From positions 40,832,306 through 40,896,305 of the forward strand of contig NC_091160.1 in the NCBI RefSeq assembly GCF_040958095.1: a DNA stretch of 64,000 nucleotides, in the 5' to 3' direction. Under the pieces are notes generated by a model, which saw nothing but the letters and a program-made list of their open reading frames with translations, was not told the origin of the DNA and did no database searches. Position 1 is the first letter of the stretch, and each line of letters opens with the position of its first letter. The stretch is from Procambarus clarkii (taxonomy: Eukaryota; Arthropoda; Malacostraca; Decapoda; Cambaridae). The position numbers were made by a program, and so were the translations under genes. Below, in pieces: positions 47,601-61,600 of the stretch.

Positions 47601-48725
47601 GTATACCTGTGGTGGTGGTGTGGATGGTGTGGGAGGTATACCTGTGGTGGTGGTGTGGATGGTGTGGGAGGTATACCTGTGGTGGTGGTGTGGGAGGTAT
47701 ACCTGTGGTGGTGGTGTGGATGGTGTGGGAGGTATACCTGTGGTGGTGGTGTGGATGGTGTGGGAGGTATACCTGTGGTGGTGGTGTGGATGGTGTGGGA
47801 GGTATACCTGTGGTGGTGGTGTGGATGGTTGGGTGGGAGGTATAACCTGTGGTTGGTGGTGGTGTGGATGGTGTGGGAGGTATACCTGTGGTGGTGGTGT
47901 GGATGGTGTGGGAGGTATACCTGTGGTGGTGGTGTGGGAGGTATACCTGTGGTGGTGGTGTGGATGGTGTGGGAGGTATACCTGTGGTGGTGGTGTGGAT
48001 GGTGTGGGAGGTATACCTGTGGTGGTGGTGGTGTGGATGGTGTGGGAGGTATACCTGTGGTGGTTGGTGTGGATGTGTGGGAGGTATACCTGTGGTGGTG
48101 GTGTGGGAGGTATACCTGTGGTGGTGGTGTGGATGGTGTGGGAGGTATACCTGTGGTGGTGGTGTGGATGGTGTGGGAGGTATACCTGTGGTGGTGGTGT
48201 GGATGGTGTGGGAGGTATACCTGTGGTGGTGGTGTGGATGGTGTGGGAGGTATACCTGTGGTGGTGGTGTGGGAGGTATACCTGTGGTGGTGTGGTGTGG
48301 ATGGTGCGGGAGGTTATACCTGTGGTTGGTGGTGTGGGAGGTATACCTGTGGTGGTGGTGTGGATGGTGTGGGAGGTATAGCTGTGGTGGTGGTGTGGAT
48401 GGTGTGGGAGGTATACCTGTGGTGGTGGTGTGGGAGGTATACCTGTGGTGGTGGTGTGGATGGTGCGGGAGGTATAACCTGTGGTGGTGGTGTGGATGGT
48501 GTGGGAGGTATACCTGTGGTGGTGGTGTGGATGGTGTGGGAGGTATACCTGTGGTGGTGGTGTGGGAGGTATACCTGTGGTGGTGGTGTGGATGGTGTGG
48601 GAGGTATACCTGTGGTGGTGGTGTGGATGGTGTGGGAGGTATACCTGTGGTGGTGGTGTGGATGGTGTGGGAGGTATACCTGTGGTGGTGGTGTGGATGG
48701 TGTGGGAGGTATACCTGTGGTGGTG
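35677..48725. repeat. 35-bp GT-rich minisatellite, 13 kb
   Basis: Several hundred copies of a 35-bp unit containing gtgggaggtatacctgtgg plus a (gtg)n stretch and gtggatggtg. A frequent 26-bp form lacks tggatggtg, and 38-41 bp forms have extra gtg. Each unit has the 10-bp palindrome aggtatacct. Variant markers gtgcggg, gtgctgg and gggatgtata cluster and give higher-order periods (140 bp at 35800-36230; 399 bp at 37400-38200). Dense indels occur at 38600-41500 and 46590-47060. The 4403- and 3272-codon frames are not genes: the unit has no stop in any frame. Confidence 0.98.
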
Positions 48726-51700
48726 GCCTGGACAATAATGTGGCCTGGACAATAATGTGGTCTGGACAATAATGTGGCCTGGACAATAATGTGGCCTGGT
48801 CAATAATGTGGTCTGGACAATAATGTGGCCTGGACAATAATGTGGTCTGGACAATAATGTGGTCTGGTCAATAATGTGGCCTGGTCAGTAATGTGGTCTG
48901 GTCAATAATGTGGTCTGGACAATAATGTGGCCTGGACAATAATGTGGCCTGGACAATAATGTGGTCTGGTCAATAATGTGGTCTGGACAATAATGTGGTC
49001 TGGTCAATAATGTGGTCTGGTCAATAATGTGGTCTGGACAATAATGTGGCCTGGACAATAATGTGGTCTGGTCAATAATGTGGTCTGGTCAATAATGTGG
49101 CCTGGTCAATAATGTGGTCTGGACAATAATGTGGCCTGGTCAATAATGTGGTCTGGACAATAATGTGGCCTGGACAATAATGTGGTCTGGACAATAATGT
49201 GGTCTGGACAATAATGTGGTCTGGTCAATAATGTGGTCTGGACAATAATGTGGTCTGGACAATAATGTGGTCTGGACAATAATGTGGTCTGGTCAATAAT
49301 GTGGCCTGGACAATAATGTGGTCTGGACAATAATGTGGTCTGGTCAATAATGTGGTCTGGACAATAATGTGGTCTGGTCAATAATGTGGTCTGGACAATA
49401 ATGTGGTCTGGTCAATAATGTGGTCTGGTCAATAATGTGGCCTGGTCAATAATGTGGTCTGGACAATAATGTGGCCTGGTCAATAATGTGGTCTGGACAA
49501 TAATGTGGTCTGGTCAATAATGTGGTCTGGACAATAATGTGGCCTGGACAATAATGTGGTCTGGTCAATAATGTGGTCTGGTCAATAATGTGGCCTGGTC
49601 AATAATGTGGTCTGGACAATAATGTGGCCTGGTCAATAATGTGGTCTGGACAATAATGTGGTCTGGACAATAATGTGGCCTGGACAATAATGTGGTCTGG
49701 TCAATAATGTGGTCTGGTCAATAATGTGGTCTGGTCAATAATGTGGTCTGGACAATAATGTGGTCTGGACAATAATGTGGCCTGGACAATAATGTGGTCT
49801 GGTCAATAATGTGGTCTGGACAATAATGTGGCCTGGTCAATAATGTGGTCTGGACAATAATGTGGTCTGGACAATAATGTGGCCTGGACAATAATGTGGT
49901 CTGGTCAATAATGTGGTCTGGTCAATAATGTGGTCTGGTCAATAATGTGGTCTGGTCAATAATGTGGTCTGGACAATAATGTGGTCTGGTCAATAATGTG
50001 GTCTGGACAATAATGTGGTCTGGTCAATAATGTGACCTGGACAATAATGTGGCCTGGACAATAATGTGGCCTGGTCAATAATGTGGTCTGGACAATAATG
50101 TGGCCTGGTCAATAATGTGGTCTGGACAATAATGTGGTCTGGTCAATAATGTGGTCTGGTCAATAATGTGGTCTGGACAATAATGTGGCCTGGTCAATAA
50201 TGTGGCCTGGACAATAATGTGGTCTGGTCAATAATGTGGTCTGGTCAATAATGTGGTCTGGACAATAATGTGGCCTGGTCAATAATGTGGTCTGGACAAT
50301 AATGTGGTCTGGTCAATAATGTGACCTGGACAATAATGTGGCCTGGACAATAATGTGGTCTGGACAATAATGTGGTCTGGTCAATAATGTGGTCTGGTCA
50401 ATAATGTGGTCTGGACAATAATGTGGCCTGGTCAATAATGTGGTCTGGACAATAATGTGGTCTGGTCAATAATGTGGCCTGGACAATAATGTGGTCTGGA
50501 CAATAATGTGGTCTGGTCAATAATGTGGCCTGGACAATAATGTGGTCTGGTCAATAATGTGACCTGGACAATAATGTGGTCTGGTCAATAATGTGGCCTG
50601 GACAATAATGTGGTCTGGTCAATAATGTGACCTGGACAATAATGTGGTCTGGACAATAATGTGGTCTGGACAATAATGTGGTCTGGTCAATAATGTGACC
50701 TGGACAATAATGTGGTCTGGACAATAATGTGGCCTGGACAATAATGTGGTCTGGTCAATAATGTGACCTGGACAATAATGTGGTCTGGACAATAATGTGG
50801 TCTGGACAATAATGTGGTCTGGTCAATAATGTGGTCTGGTCAATAATGTGACCTGGACAATAATGTGGTCTGGACAATAATGTGGTCTGGACAATAATGT
50901 GGTCTGGTCAGTAATGTGGTCTGGACAATAATGTGGCCTGGTCAGTAATGTGGCCTGGTCAATAATGTGGCCTGGTCAATAATGTGGTCTGGACAATAAT
51001 GTGGTCTGGTCAGTAATGTGGCCTGGTCAGTAATGTGGCCTGGTCAGTAATGTGGCCTGGTCAATAATGTGGCCTGGTCAGTAATGTGGCCTGGTCAATA
51101 ATGTGACCTGGTCAATAATGTGACCTGGACAATAATGTGGTCTGGACAATAATGTGGTCTGGTCAATAATGTGGTCTGGACAATAATGTGGTCTGGTCAG
51201 TAATGTGACCTGGACAATAATGTGGTCTGGACAATAATGTGGTCTGGTCAGTAATGTGACCTGGACAATAATGTGGTCTGGACAATAATGTGGTCTGGAC
51301 AATAATGTGGTCTGGACAATAATGTGGCCTGGTCAGTAATGTGGTCTGGACAATAATGTGGTCTGGACAATAATGTGGTCTGGACAATAATGTGGCCTGG
51401 TCAGTAATGTGGTCTGGACAATAATGTGGTCTGGACAATAATGTGGTCTGGACAATAATGTGGCCTGGTCAGTAATGTGGTCTGGACAATAATGTGGTCT
51501 GGACAATAATGTGGTCTGGACAATAATGTGGCCTGGTCAGTAATGTGGCCTGGACAATAATGTGGCCTGGTCAATAATGTGGTCTGGTCAGTAATGTGAC
51601 CTGGACAATAATGTGGTCTGGTCAATAATGTGGTCTGGACAATAATGTGGTCTGGTCAGTAATGTGACCTGGACAATAATGTGGTCTGGACAATAATGTG

Positions 51701-54700
51701 GTCTGGACAATAATGTGGCCTGGTCAGTAATGTGGTCTGGACAATAATGTGGTCTGGACAATAATGTGGTCTGGACAATAATGTGGCCTGGTCAGTAATG
51801 TGGCCTGGACAATAATGTGGCCTGGTCAATAATGTGGTCTGGTCAGTAATGTGACCTGGACAATAATGTGGTCTGGTCAATAATGTGGTCTGGACAATAA
51901 TGTGGTCTGGTCAGTAATGTGACCTGGACAATAATGTGGTCTGGACAATAATGTGGTCTGGTCAATAATGTGGTCTGGTCAGTAATGTGGCCTGGACAAT
52001 AATGTGGTCTGGACAATAATGCGGCCTGGACAATAATGTGGTCTGGTCAGTAATGTGACCTGGACAATAATGTGGTCTGGTCAATAATGTGGTCTGGTCA
52101 GTAATGTGACCTGGACAATAATGTGGTCTGGACAATAATGTGGTCTGGACAATAATGTGGCCTGGTCAGTAATGTGGCCTGGACAATAATGTGGCCTGGT
52201 CAATAATGTGGTCTGGACAATAATGTGGTCTGGACAATAATGTGGCCTGGTCAATAATGTGGCCTGGTCAGTAATGTGGCCTGGACAATAATGTGGCCTG
52301 GTCAATAATGTGGTCTGGACAATAATGTGGTCTGGACAATAATGTGGCCTGGTCAATAATGTGGCCTGGTCAGTAATGTGGCCTGGACAATAATGTGGCC
52401 TGGTCAATAATGTGGTCTGGACAATAATGTGGTCTGGACAATAATGTGGCCTGGTCAGTAATGTGGTCTGGTCAATAATGTGGTCTGGACAATAATGTGG
52501 TCTGGACAATAATGTGGTCTGGACAATAATGTGGCCTGGACAATAATGTGGTCTGGACAATAATGCGGCCTGGACAATAATGTGGCCTGGTCAATAATGT
52601 GGTCTGGTCAATAATGTGGTCTGGACAATAATGTGGCCTGGACAATAATGTGGTCTGGTCAATAATGTGGCCTGGTCAATAATGTGGTCTGGACAATAAT
52701 GTGGTCTGGACAATAATGTGGTCTGGACAATAATGTGGTCTGGACAATAATGTGGTCTGGTCAATAATGTGGTCTGGACAATAATGTGGCCTGGTCAATA
52801 ATGTGGTCTGGTCAATAATGTGGTCTGGACAATAATGTGGTCTGGACAATAATGTGGTCTGGACAATAATGTGGCCTGGTCAGTAATGTGGCCTGGTCAG
52901 TAATGTGGCCTGGACAATAATGTGGCCTGGTCAATAATGTGGTCTGGACAATAATGTGGCCTGGACAATAATGTGGCCTGGTCAGTAATGTGGTCTGGTC
53001 AGTAATGTGGTCTGGACAATAATGTGGCCTGGTCAGTAATGTGGCCTGGACAATAATGTGGCCTGGTCAGTAATGTGGTCTGGTCAGTAATGTGGTCTGG
53101 ACAATAATGTGGCCTGGTCAGTAATGTGGCCTGGACAATAATGTGGCCTGGTCAGTAATGTGGTCTGGTCAATAATGTGGTCTGGACAATAATGTGGCCT
53201 GGTCAGTAATGTGGTCTGGTCAGTAATGTGGCCTGGTCAATAATGTGGCCTGGTCAGTAATGTGGTCTGGACAATAATGTGGCCTGGACAATAATGTGGT
53301 CTGGTCAATAATGTGGCCTGGTCAGTAATGTGGTCTGGACAATAATGTGGCCTGGACAATAATGTGGCCTGGACAATAATGTGGCCTGGTCAATAATGTG
53401 GTCTGGACAATAATGTGGTCTGGACAATAATGTGGCCTGGACAATAATGTGGCCTGGTCAATAATGTGGCCTGGACAATAATGTGGCCTGGTCAGTAATG
53501 TGGTCTGGACAATAATGTGGCCTGGTCAGTAATGTGGTCTGGACAATAATGTGGTCTGGTCAATAATGTGGCCTGGTCAGTAATGTGGTCTGGACAATAA
53601 TGTGGCCTGGACAATAATGTGGCCTGGTCAATAATGCGGCCTGGACAATAATGTGGCCTGGTCAATAATGTGGCCTGGACAATAATGTGGTCTGGTCAAT
53701 AATGTGGCCTGGTCAGTAATGTGGTCTGGTCAATAATGTGGCCTGGTCAATAATGTGGTCTGGACAATAATGTGGTCTGGTCAATAATGTGGTCTGGTCA
53801 GTAATGTGGTCTGGACAATAATGTGGCCTGGTCAATAATGTGGTCTGGTCAATAATGTGGTCTGGACAATAATGTGGTCTGGTCAGTAATGTGGTCTGGA
53901 CAATAATGTGGTCTGGTCAATAATGTGGCCTGGTCAATAATGTGGTCTGGACAATAATGTGGTCTGGTCAGTAATGTGGTCTGGACAATAATGTGGTCTG
54001 GTCAATAATGTGGCCTGGTCAATAATGTGGTCTGGACAATAATGTGGTCTGGTCAATAATGTGGCCTGGTCAGTAATGTGGTCTGGACAATAATGTGGCC
54101 TGGTCAATAATGTGGTCTGGTCAATAATGTGGCCTGGTCAATAATGTGGTCTGGTCAATAATGTGGCCTGGTCAATAATGTGGTCTGGTCAATAATGTGG
54201 TCTGGACAATAATGTGGTCTGGTCAATAATGTGGCCTGGTCAATAATGTGGTCTGGACAGTAATGTGGTCTGGTCAATAATGTGGCCTGGTCAATAATGT
54301 GGTCTGGACAATAATGTGGTCTGGTCAATAATGTGGCCTGGTCAATAATGTGGTCTGGACAGTAATGTGGTCTGGACAATAATGTGGCCTGGTCAGTAAT
54401 GTGGTCTGGACAATAATGTGGCCTGGTCAATAATGTGGTCTGGACAATAATGTGGTCTGGTCAATAATGTGGTCTGGACAATAATGTGGCCTGGTCAGTA
54501 ATGTGGTCTGGTCAATAATGTGGTCTGGACAATAATGTGGTCTGGTCAATAATGTGGTCTGGACAATAATGTGGCCTGGTCAGTAATGTGGTCTGGTCAG
54601 TAATGTGGCCTGGTCAATAATGTGGTCTGGACAATAATGTGGTCTGGTCAATAATGTGGTCTGGACAATAATGTGGTCTGGTCAATAATGTGGTCTGGAC

Positions 54701-57063
54701 AATAATGTGGCCTGGTCAGTAATGTGGTCTGGTCAGTAATGTGGCCTGGTCAATAATGTGGTCTGGACAATAATGTGGTCTGGTCAATAATGTGGCCTGG
54801 TCAGTAATGTGGTCTGGACAATAATGTGGTCTGGTCAATAATGTGGCCTGGTCAATAATGTGGTCTGGACAATAATGTGGCCTGGTCAATAATGTGGTCT
54901 GGACAATAATGTGGTCTGGTCAATAATGTGGCCTGGTCAGTAATGTGGTCTGGACAATAATGTGGTCTGGTCAATAATGTGGCCTGGTCAATAATGTGGT
55001 CTGGACAATAATGTGGTCTGGTCAATAATGTGGCCTGGTCAATAATGTGGTCTGGACAATAATGTGGCCTGGACAATAATGTGGCCTGGTCAGTAATGTG
55101 GCCTGGTCAGTAATGTGGCCTGGTCAATAATGTGGTCTGGACAATAATGTGGTCTGGTCAATAATGTGGTCTGGACAATAATGTGGCCTGGTCAGTAATG
55201 TGGCCTGGTCAATAATGTGGTCTGGACAATAATGTGGTCTGGTCAATAATGTGGTCTGGACAATAATGTGGCCTGGACAATAATGTGGCCTGGTCAGTAA
55301 TGTGGCCTGGTCAGTAATGTGGCCTGGTCAATAATGTGGTCTGGACAATAATGTGGTCTGGTCAATAATGTGGTCTGGACAATAATGTGGCCTGGTCAGT
55401 AATGTGGCCTGGTCAATAATGTGGTCTGGACAATAATGTGGTCTGGTCAATAATGTGGTCTGGACAATAATGTGGCCTGGTCAGTAATGTGGTCTGGTCA
55501 GTAATGTGGCCTGGTCAATAATGTGGCCTGGTCAATAATGTGGTCTGGACAATAATGTGGCCTGGACAATAATGTGGCCTGGTCAGTAATGTGGCCTGGT
55601 CAGTAATGTGGCCTGGTCAATAATGTGGTCTGGTCAATAATGTGGTCTGGTCAATAATGTGGTCTGGACAATAATGTGGCCTGGACAATAATGTGGCCTG
55701 GTCAGTAATGTGGCCTGGTCAGTAATGTGGCCTGGTCAATAATGTGGTCTGGACAATAATGTGGTCTGGTCAATAATGTGGTCTGGACAATAATGTGGCC
55801 TGGTCAGTAATGTGGTCTGGTCAGTAATGTGGCCTGGTCAATAATGTGGCCTGGTCAATAATGTGGCCTGGTCAGTAATGTGGTCTGGACAATAATGTGG
55901 CCTGGACAATAATGTGGCCTGGACAATAATGTGGCCTGGACAATAATGTGGCCTGGTCAATAATGTGGTCTGGTCAGTAATGTGGCCTGGACAATAATGT
56001 GGCCTGGTCAATAATGTGGTCTGGTCAGTAATGTGGTCTGGACAATAATGTGGCCTGGTCAGTAATGTGGTCTGGACAATAATGTGGTCTGGACAATAAT
56101 GTGGTCTGGTCAATAATGTGGCCTGGTCAGTAATGTGGTCTGGTCAATAATGTGGTCTGGTCAATAATGTGGCCTGGTCAGTAATGTGGTCTGGACAATA
56201 ATGTGGTCTGGACAATAATGTGGTCTGGACAATAATGTGGTCTGGACAATAATGTGGCCTGGTCAATAATGTGGCCTGGACAATAATGTGGTCTGGACAA
56301 TAATGTGGTCTGGACAATAATGTGGCCTGGTCAATAATGTGGCCTGGACAATAATGTGGTCTGGTCAATAATGTGGCCTGGACAATAATGTGGCCTGGTC
56401 AGTAATGTGGTCTGGACAATAATGTGGTCTGGACAATAATGTGGTCTGGTCAATAATGTGGCCTGGTCAGTAATGTGGTCTGGACAATAATGTGGCCTGG
56501 ACAATAATGTGGCCTGGTCAATAATGCGGCCTGGACAATAATGTGGCCTGGTCAATAATGTGGCCTGGACAATAATGTGGTCTGGTCAATAATGTGGCCT
56601 GGTCAGTAATGTGGTCTGGTCAATAATGTGGCCTGGTCAATAATGTGGCCTGGACAATAATGTGGTCTGGACAATAATGTGGTCTGGACAATAATGTGGT
56701 CTGGACAATAATGTGGTCTGGACAATAATGTGGTCTGGTCAATAATGTGGTCTGGACAATAATGTGGTCTGGACAATAATGTGGTCTGGACAATAATGTG
56801 GCCTGGTCAGTAATGTGGTCTGGACAATAATGTGGTCTGGACAATAATGTGGTCTGGACAATAATGTGGTCTGGACAATAATGTGGCCTGGACAATAATG
56901 TGGTCTGGACAATAATGTGGCCTGGTCAATAATGCGGCCTGGACAATAATGTGGCCTGGTCAATAATGTGGCCTGGTCAATAATGTGGTCTGGTCAATAA
57001 TGTGGTCTGGTCAATAATGTGGTCTGGTCAATAATGTGGTCTGGACAATAATGTGGCCTGGTC
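48726..57063. repeat. 17-bp minisatellite, main block
   Basis: About 490 copies of tggcctggacaataatg. Four sites vary: cct/tct, gac/gtc, aataa/agtaa, and rare tgacc and tgcgg forms. Period is nearly invariant. Local higher-order copying is visible (102 bp near 52261/52363; 255 bp for 51401 versus 51656). Minus frames of 74-159 codons reflect the stop-free complement. Confidence 0.98.
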
Positions 57064-58142
57064 AATAACGCGGCCTGGACAATAATGTGGCCTGGTCAAT
57101 AACGCGGCCTGGTCAATAATGTGGCCTGGTCAATAACGCGGCCTGGTCAATAATGTGGCCTGGTCAATAACGCGGCCTGGTCAATAATGTGGCCTGGTCA
57201 ATAATGTGGCCTGGTCAATAACGCGGCCTGGACAATAATGTGGCCTGGTCAATAACGCGGCCTGGTCAATAATGTGCCCTGGTCAACAATGTGGCCTGGT
57301 CAATAACGCGGCCTGGTCAATAACGCGGCCTGGACAATAACGCGGCCTGGTCAATAACGCGGCCTGGTCAATAACGCGGCCTGGTCAATAACGCGGCCTG
57401 GTCAATAACGCGGCCTGGACAATAATGTGGCCTGGTCAATAACGCGGCCTGGACAATAATGTGGCCTGGTCAATAATGTGGCCTGGTCAATAATGTGGCC
57501 TGGTCAATAACGCGGCCTGGACAATAATGTGGCCTGGTCAATAACGCGGCCTGGTCAATAACGCGGCCTGGACAATAATGTGGCCTGGTCAATAACGCGG
57601 CCTGGTTAATAACGCGGCCTGGTCAATAATGTGGCCTGGTCAATAACGCGGCCTGGTCAATAACGCGGCCTCGACAATAATGTGGCCTGGAGAACAATGT
57701 GGCCTGGTCAATAATGTGGCCTGGACAATAATGTGGCCTGGTCAATAACGCGGCCTGGACAATAATGTGGCCTGGTCAATAACGCGGCCTGGACAATAAT
57801 GTGGCCTGGTCAATAACGCGGCCTGGACAATAATGTGGCCTGGTCAATAACGCGGCCTGGACAATAATGTGGCCTGGTCAATAACGCGGCCTGGACAATA
57901 ACGCGGCCTGGTCAATAACGCGGCCTGGACAATAATGTGGCCTGGTCAATAACGCGGCCTGGTTAATAACGCGGCCTGGTCAATAATGTGGCCTGGTCAA
58001 TAACGCGGCCTCGACAATAATGTGGCCTGGAGAACAATGTGGCCTGGTCAATAATGTGGCCTGGTCAATAACGCGGCCTGGTCAATAACGCGGCCTGGTC
58101 AATAACGCGGCCTGGTCAATAACGCGGCCTGGACAATAATGT
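57064..58142. repeat. 17-bp minisatellite, CpG-rich block
   Basis: Same 17-bp unit, but aatgtgg alternates with aacgcgg. The cgcg form starts at 57067 and dominates to 58135. The forms differ by two C/T sites, both in CpG context. A few copies have tcgacaa, gagaacaa or gttaataa. Confidence 0.97.
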
Positions 58143-58166
58143 CCGGCTGCCCATTGATGCGTGACC
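58143..58166. other. Short non-repeat flank before gap
   Basis: Twenty-four bases, ccggctgcccattgatgcgt and gacc, match neither array. They may be the end of a contig. Confidence 0.6.
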
Positions 58167-58666
58167 NNNNNNNNNNNNNNNNNNNNNNNNNNNNNNNNNN
58201 NNNNNNNNNNNNNNNNNNNNNNNNNNNNNNNNNNNNNNNNNNNNNNNNNNNNNNNNNNNNNNNNNNNNNNNNNNNNNNNNNNNNNNNNNNNNNNNNNNNN
58301 NNNNNNNNNNNNNNNNNNNNNNNNNNNNNNNNNNNNNNNNNNNNNNNNNNNNNNNNNNNNNNNNNNNNNNNNNNNNNNNNNNNNNNNNNNNNNNNNNNNN
58401 NNNNNNNNNNNNNNNNNNNNNNNNNNNNNNNNNNNNNNNNNNNNNNNNNNNNNNNNNNNNNNNNNNNNNNNNNNNNNNNNNNNNNNNNNNNNNNNNNNNN
58501 NNNNNNNNNNNNNNNNNNNNNNNNNNNNNNNNNNNNNNNNNNNNNNNNNNNNNNNNNNNNNNNNNNNNNNNNNNNNNNNNNNNNNNNNNNNNNNNNNNNN
58601 NNNNNNNNNNNNNNNNNNNNNNNNNNNNNNNNNNNNNNNNNNNNNNNNNNNNNNNNNNNNNNNNNN
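58167..58666. other. Assembly gap, 500 N
   Basis: Exactly 500 N, a conventional placeholder length. The true distance and content are unknown. Any frame drawn across it is meaningless. Confidence 0.99.
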
Positions 58667-61600
58667 CTGTGGTGGTGGTGTGGATGGTGTGGGAGTATAC
58701 CTGTGGTGTGGTGTGGATGGTGTGGGAGGTATACCTGTGGTGGTGGTGTGGATGGTGTGGGAGGTATACCTGTGGTGGTGGTGTGTGGGAGGTATACCTG
58801 TGGTGGTGGTGTGGATGGTGTGGGAGGTATACCTGTGGTGGTGGTGTGGATGTGTGGGAGGTATACCTGTGGTGGTGGTGGGTGGGGAGGTATACCTGTG
58901 GTGGTGGTGTGGATGGTGTGGGAGGTATACCTGTGGTGGTGGTGTGGATGGTGTGGGAGGTATACCTGTGGTGGTGGTGTGGATGGTGTGGGAGGTATAC
59001 CTGTGGTGGTGTGTGGATGGTGTGGGAGGTATACCTGTGGTGGTGGTGGATGTGTGGGAGGTATACCTGTGGTGGTGGTGTGGATGGTGTGGGAGGTATA
59101 CCTGTGGTGGTGGTGTGGATGGTGTGGGAGGTATACCTGTGGTGGTGGTGTGGATGGTGTGGGAGGTATACCTGTGGTGGTGGTGTGGATGGTGTGGGAG
59201 GTATACCTGTGGTGGTGGTGTGGATGGTGTGGGAGGTATACCTGTGGTGGTGGTGTGGATGGTGTGGAGGTATACCTGTGGTGGTGGTGTGGATGGTGTG
59301 GGAGGTATACCTGTGGTGGTGGTGTGGATGGTGTGGGAGGTATACCTGTGGTGGTGGTGGATGGTGTGGGAGGTATACCTGTGGTGGTGGTGTGGATGGG
59401 TGGGAGGTATACCTGTGGTGGTGGTGGTGTGGGAGGTATACCTGTGTGGTGGTGTGGATGGTGTGGAGGTATACCTGTGTGGTGGTGTGGATGGGTGGGA
59501 GGTATACCTGTGGTGGTGGTGTGGATGGTGTGGGAGGTATACCTGTGGTGGTGGGTGGATGGTGTGGGAGGTATACCTGTGGTGGTGGTGTGGATGGTGT
59601 GGGAGGTATACCTGTGGTGGTGGTGTGGATGGGTGGGAGGTATACCTGTGGTGGTGGTGTGGATGGTGCGGGAGGTATACCTGTGGTGGTGGTGTGGATG
59701 GTGGGAGGTATACCTGTGGTGGTGGTGTGGATGGTGCGGGAGGTATACCTGTGGTGGTGTGTGGATGGTGTGGGGAGGTATACCTGTGGTGGTGGATGGT
59801 GTGGGAGGTATACCTGTGGTGGTGGTGTGGATGGTGGAGGTATACCTGTGGTGGTGGTGGATGGTGTGGGAGGTATACCTGTGGTGGTGGTGTGGATGGT
59901 GTGGGAGGTATACCTGTGGTGGTGGTGTGGATGTGGGAGGTATACCTGTGTGGTGGTGTGGATGGTGTGGGAGGTATACCTGTGGTGGTGGTGTGGATGG
60001 TGCGGGAGGTATACCTGGTGGTGGTGTGGATGGTGTGGGAGGTTATACCTGTGGTGGTGGTGTGGATGGTGGGGAGGTATACCTGTGGTGGTGGTGTGGA
60101 TGGTGTGGGAGGTATACCTGTGGTGGTGGGGTGTGGGAGGTATACCTGTGGTGGTGTGGATGGTGTGGGAGGTATACCTGTGTGGTGGTGGTGTGGGAGG
60201 TATACCTGTGGTGGTGGTGGTGTGGGAGGTATACCTGTGGTGGTGGTGTGGATGGTGTGGGAGGTATACCTGTGGTGGTGGTGTGGATGGTGTGGGAGGT
60301 ATACCTGTGGTGGTGGTGGTGTGGGAGGTATACCTGTGGTGGTGGTGTGGATGGTGTGGGAGGTATACCTGTGGTGGTGGTGGTGTGGGAGGTATACCTG
60401 TGGTGGTGTGTGGATGTGTGGGAGGTATACCTGTGGTGTGGTGTGGATGGTGTGGGAGGTATACCTGTGGTGGTGGTGTGGGAGGTATACCTGTGGTGGT
60501 GGTGTGGATGGTGTGGGAGGTATACCTGTGGTGGTGGTGTGGATGGTGTGGGAGGTATACCTGTGGTGGTGGTGTGGATGGTGTGGGAGGTATACCTGTG
60601 GTGGTGGTGTGGGAGGTATACCTGTGGTGGTGGTGTGGATGGTGTGGGAGGTATACCTGTGGTGGTGGTGTGGGAGGTATACCTGTGGTGGTGGTGTGGA
60701 TGGTGTGGGAGGTATACCTGTGGTGGTGGTGTGGATGGTGGGGAGGTATACCTGTGGTGGTGGTGTGGGAGGTATACCTGTGGTGGTGGTGTGGATGGTG
60801 GGAGGTATACCTGTGGTGGGTGATGGTGTGGGAGGTATACCTGTGGTGGTGTGGTGTGGGAGGTATACCTGTGGTGGTGGTGTGGATGGTGTGGGAGGTA
60901 TACCTGTGGTGGTGGTGGTGGATGTGGGAGGTATACCTGTGGTGGTGGTGTGGATGGTGTGGGAGGTATACCTGTGGTGGGTGGTGGTGTGGGAGGTATA
61001 CCTGTGGTGGTGTGGATGGTGTGGGAGGTATACCTGTGGTGGTGGTGTGGATGGTGTGGGAGGTATACCTGGTGGTGGTGTGGATGGTGTGGGAGGTATA
61101 CCTGTGGTGGTGGTGTGGATGGTGTGGGAGGTATACCTGTGGTGGTGGTGTGGATGGTGTGGGAGGTATACCTGTGGTGGTGGTGTGGATGGTGTGGGAG
61201 GTATACCTGTGGTGGTGGTGTGGTGGTGGGGAGGTATACCTGTGGTGGTGGGTGGATGGTGTGGGAGGTATACCTGTGGTGGTGGTGTGGATGGTGTGGG
61301 AGGTATACCTGTGGTGGTGGTGTGGATGGTGTGGGAGGTATACCTGTGGTGGTGGTGTGGATGGTGTGGAGGTATACCTGTGGTGGTGGTGGATGGTGTG
61401 GAGGTATACCTGTGGTGGTGGTGTGGATGGTGTGGGAGGTATACCTGTGGTGGTGGTGTGGATGGTGTGGGAGGTATACCTGTGGTGGTGGTGTGGATGG
61501 TGTGGGAGGTATACCTGTGGTGGTGGTGGGATGGTGTGGGAGGTATACCTGTGGTGGTGGTGTGGATGGTGTGGAGGTATACCTGTGGTGGTGGGTGGAT

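Noticed and set aside
35643..48854. Minus-strand frame of 4403 codons and plus-strand frames of up to 3272 codons
   Set aside because: The 35-bp unit has no stop in any of six frames and its length is not a multiple of three, so all frames stay open and read the same peptides. This is not evidence of coding.
58139..60823. 894-codon frame spanning the N gap
   Set aside because: Nearly a fifth of it is undetermined sequence and the rest is 35-bp repeat.
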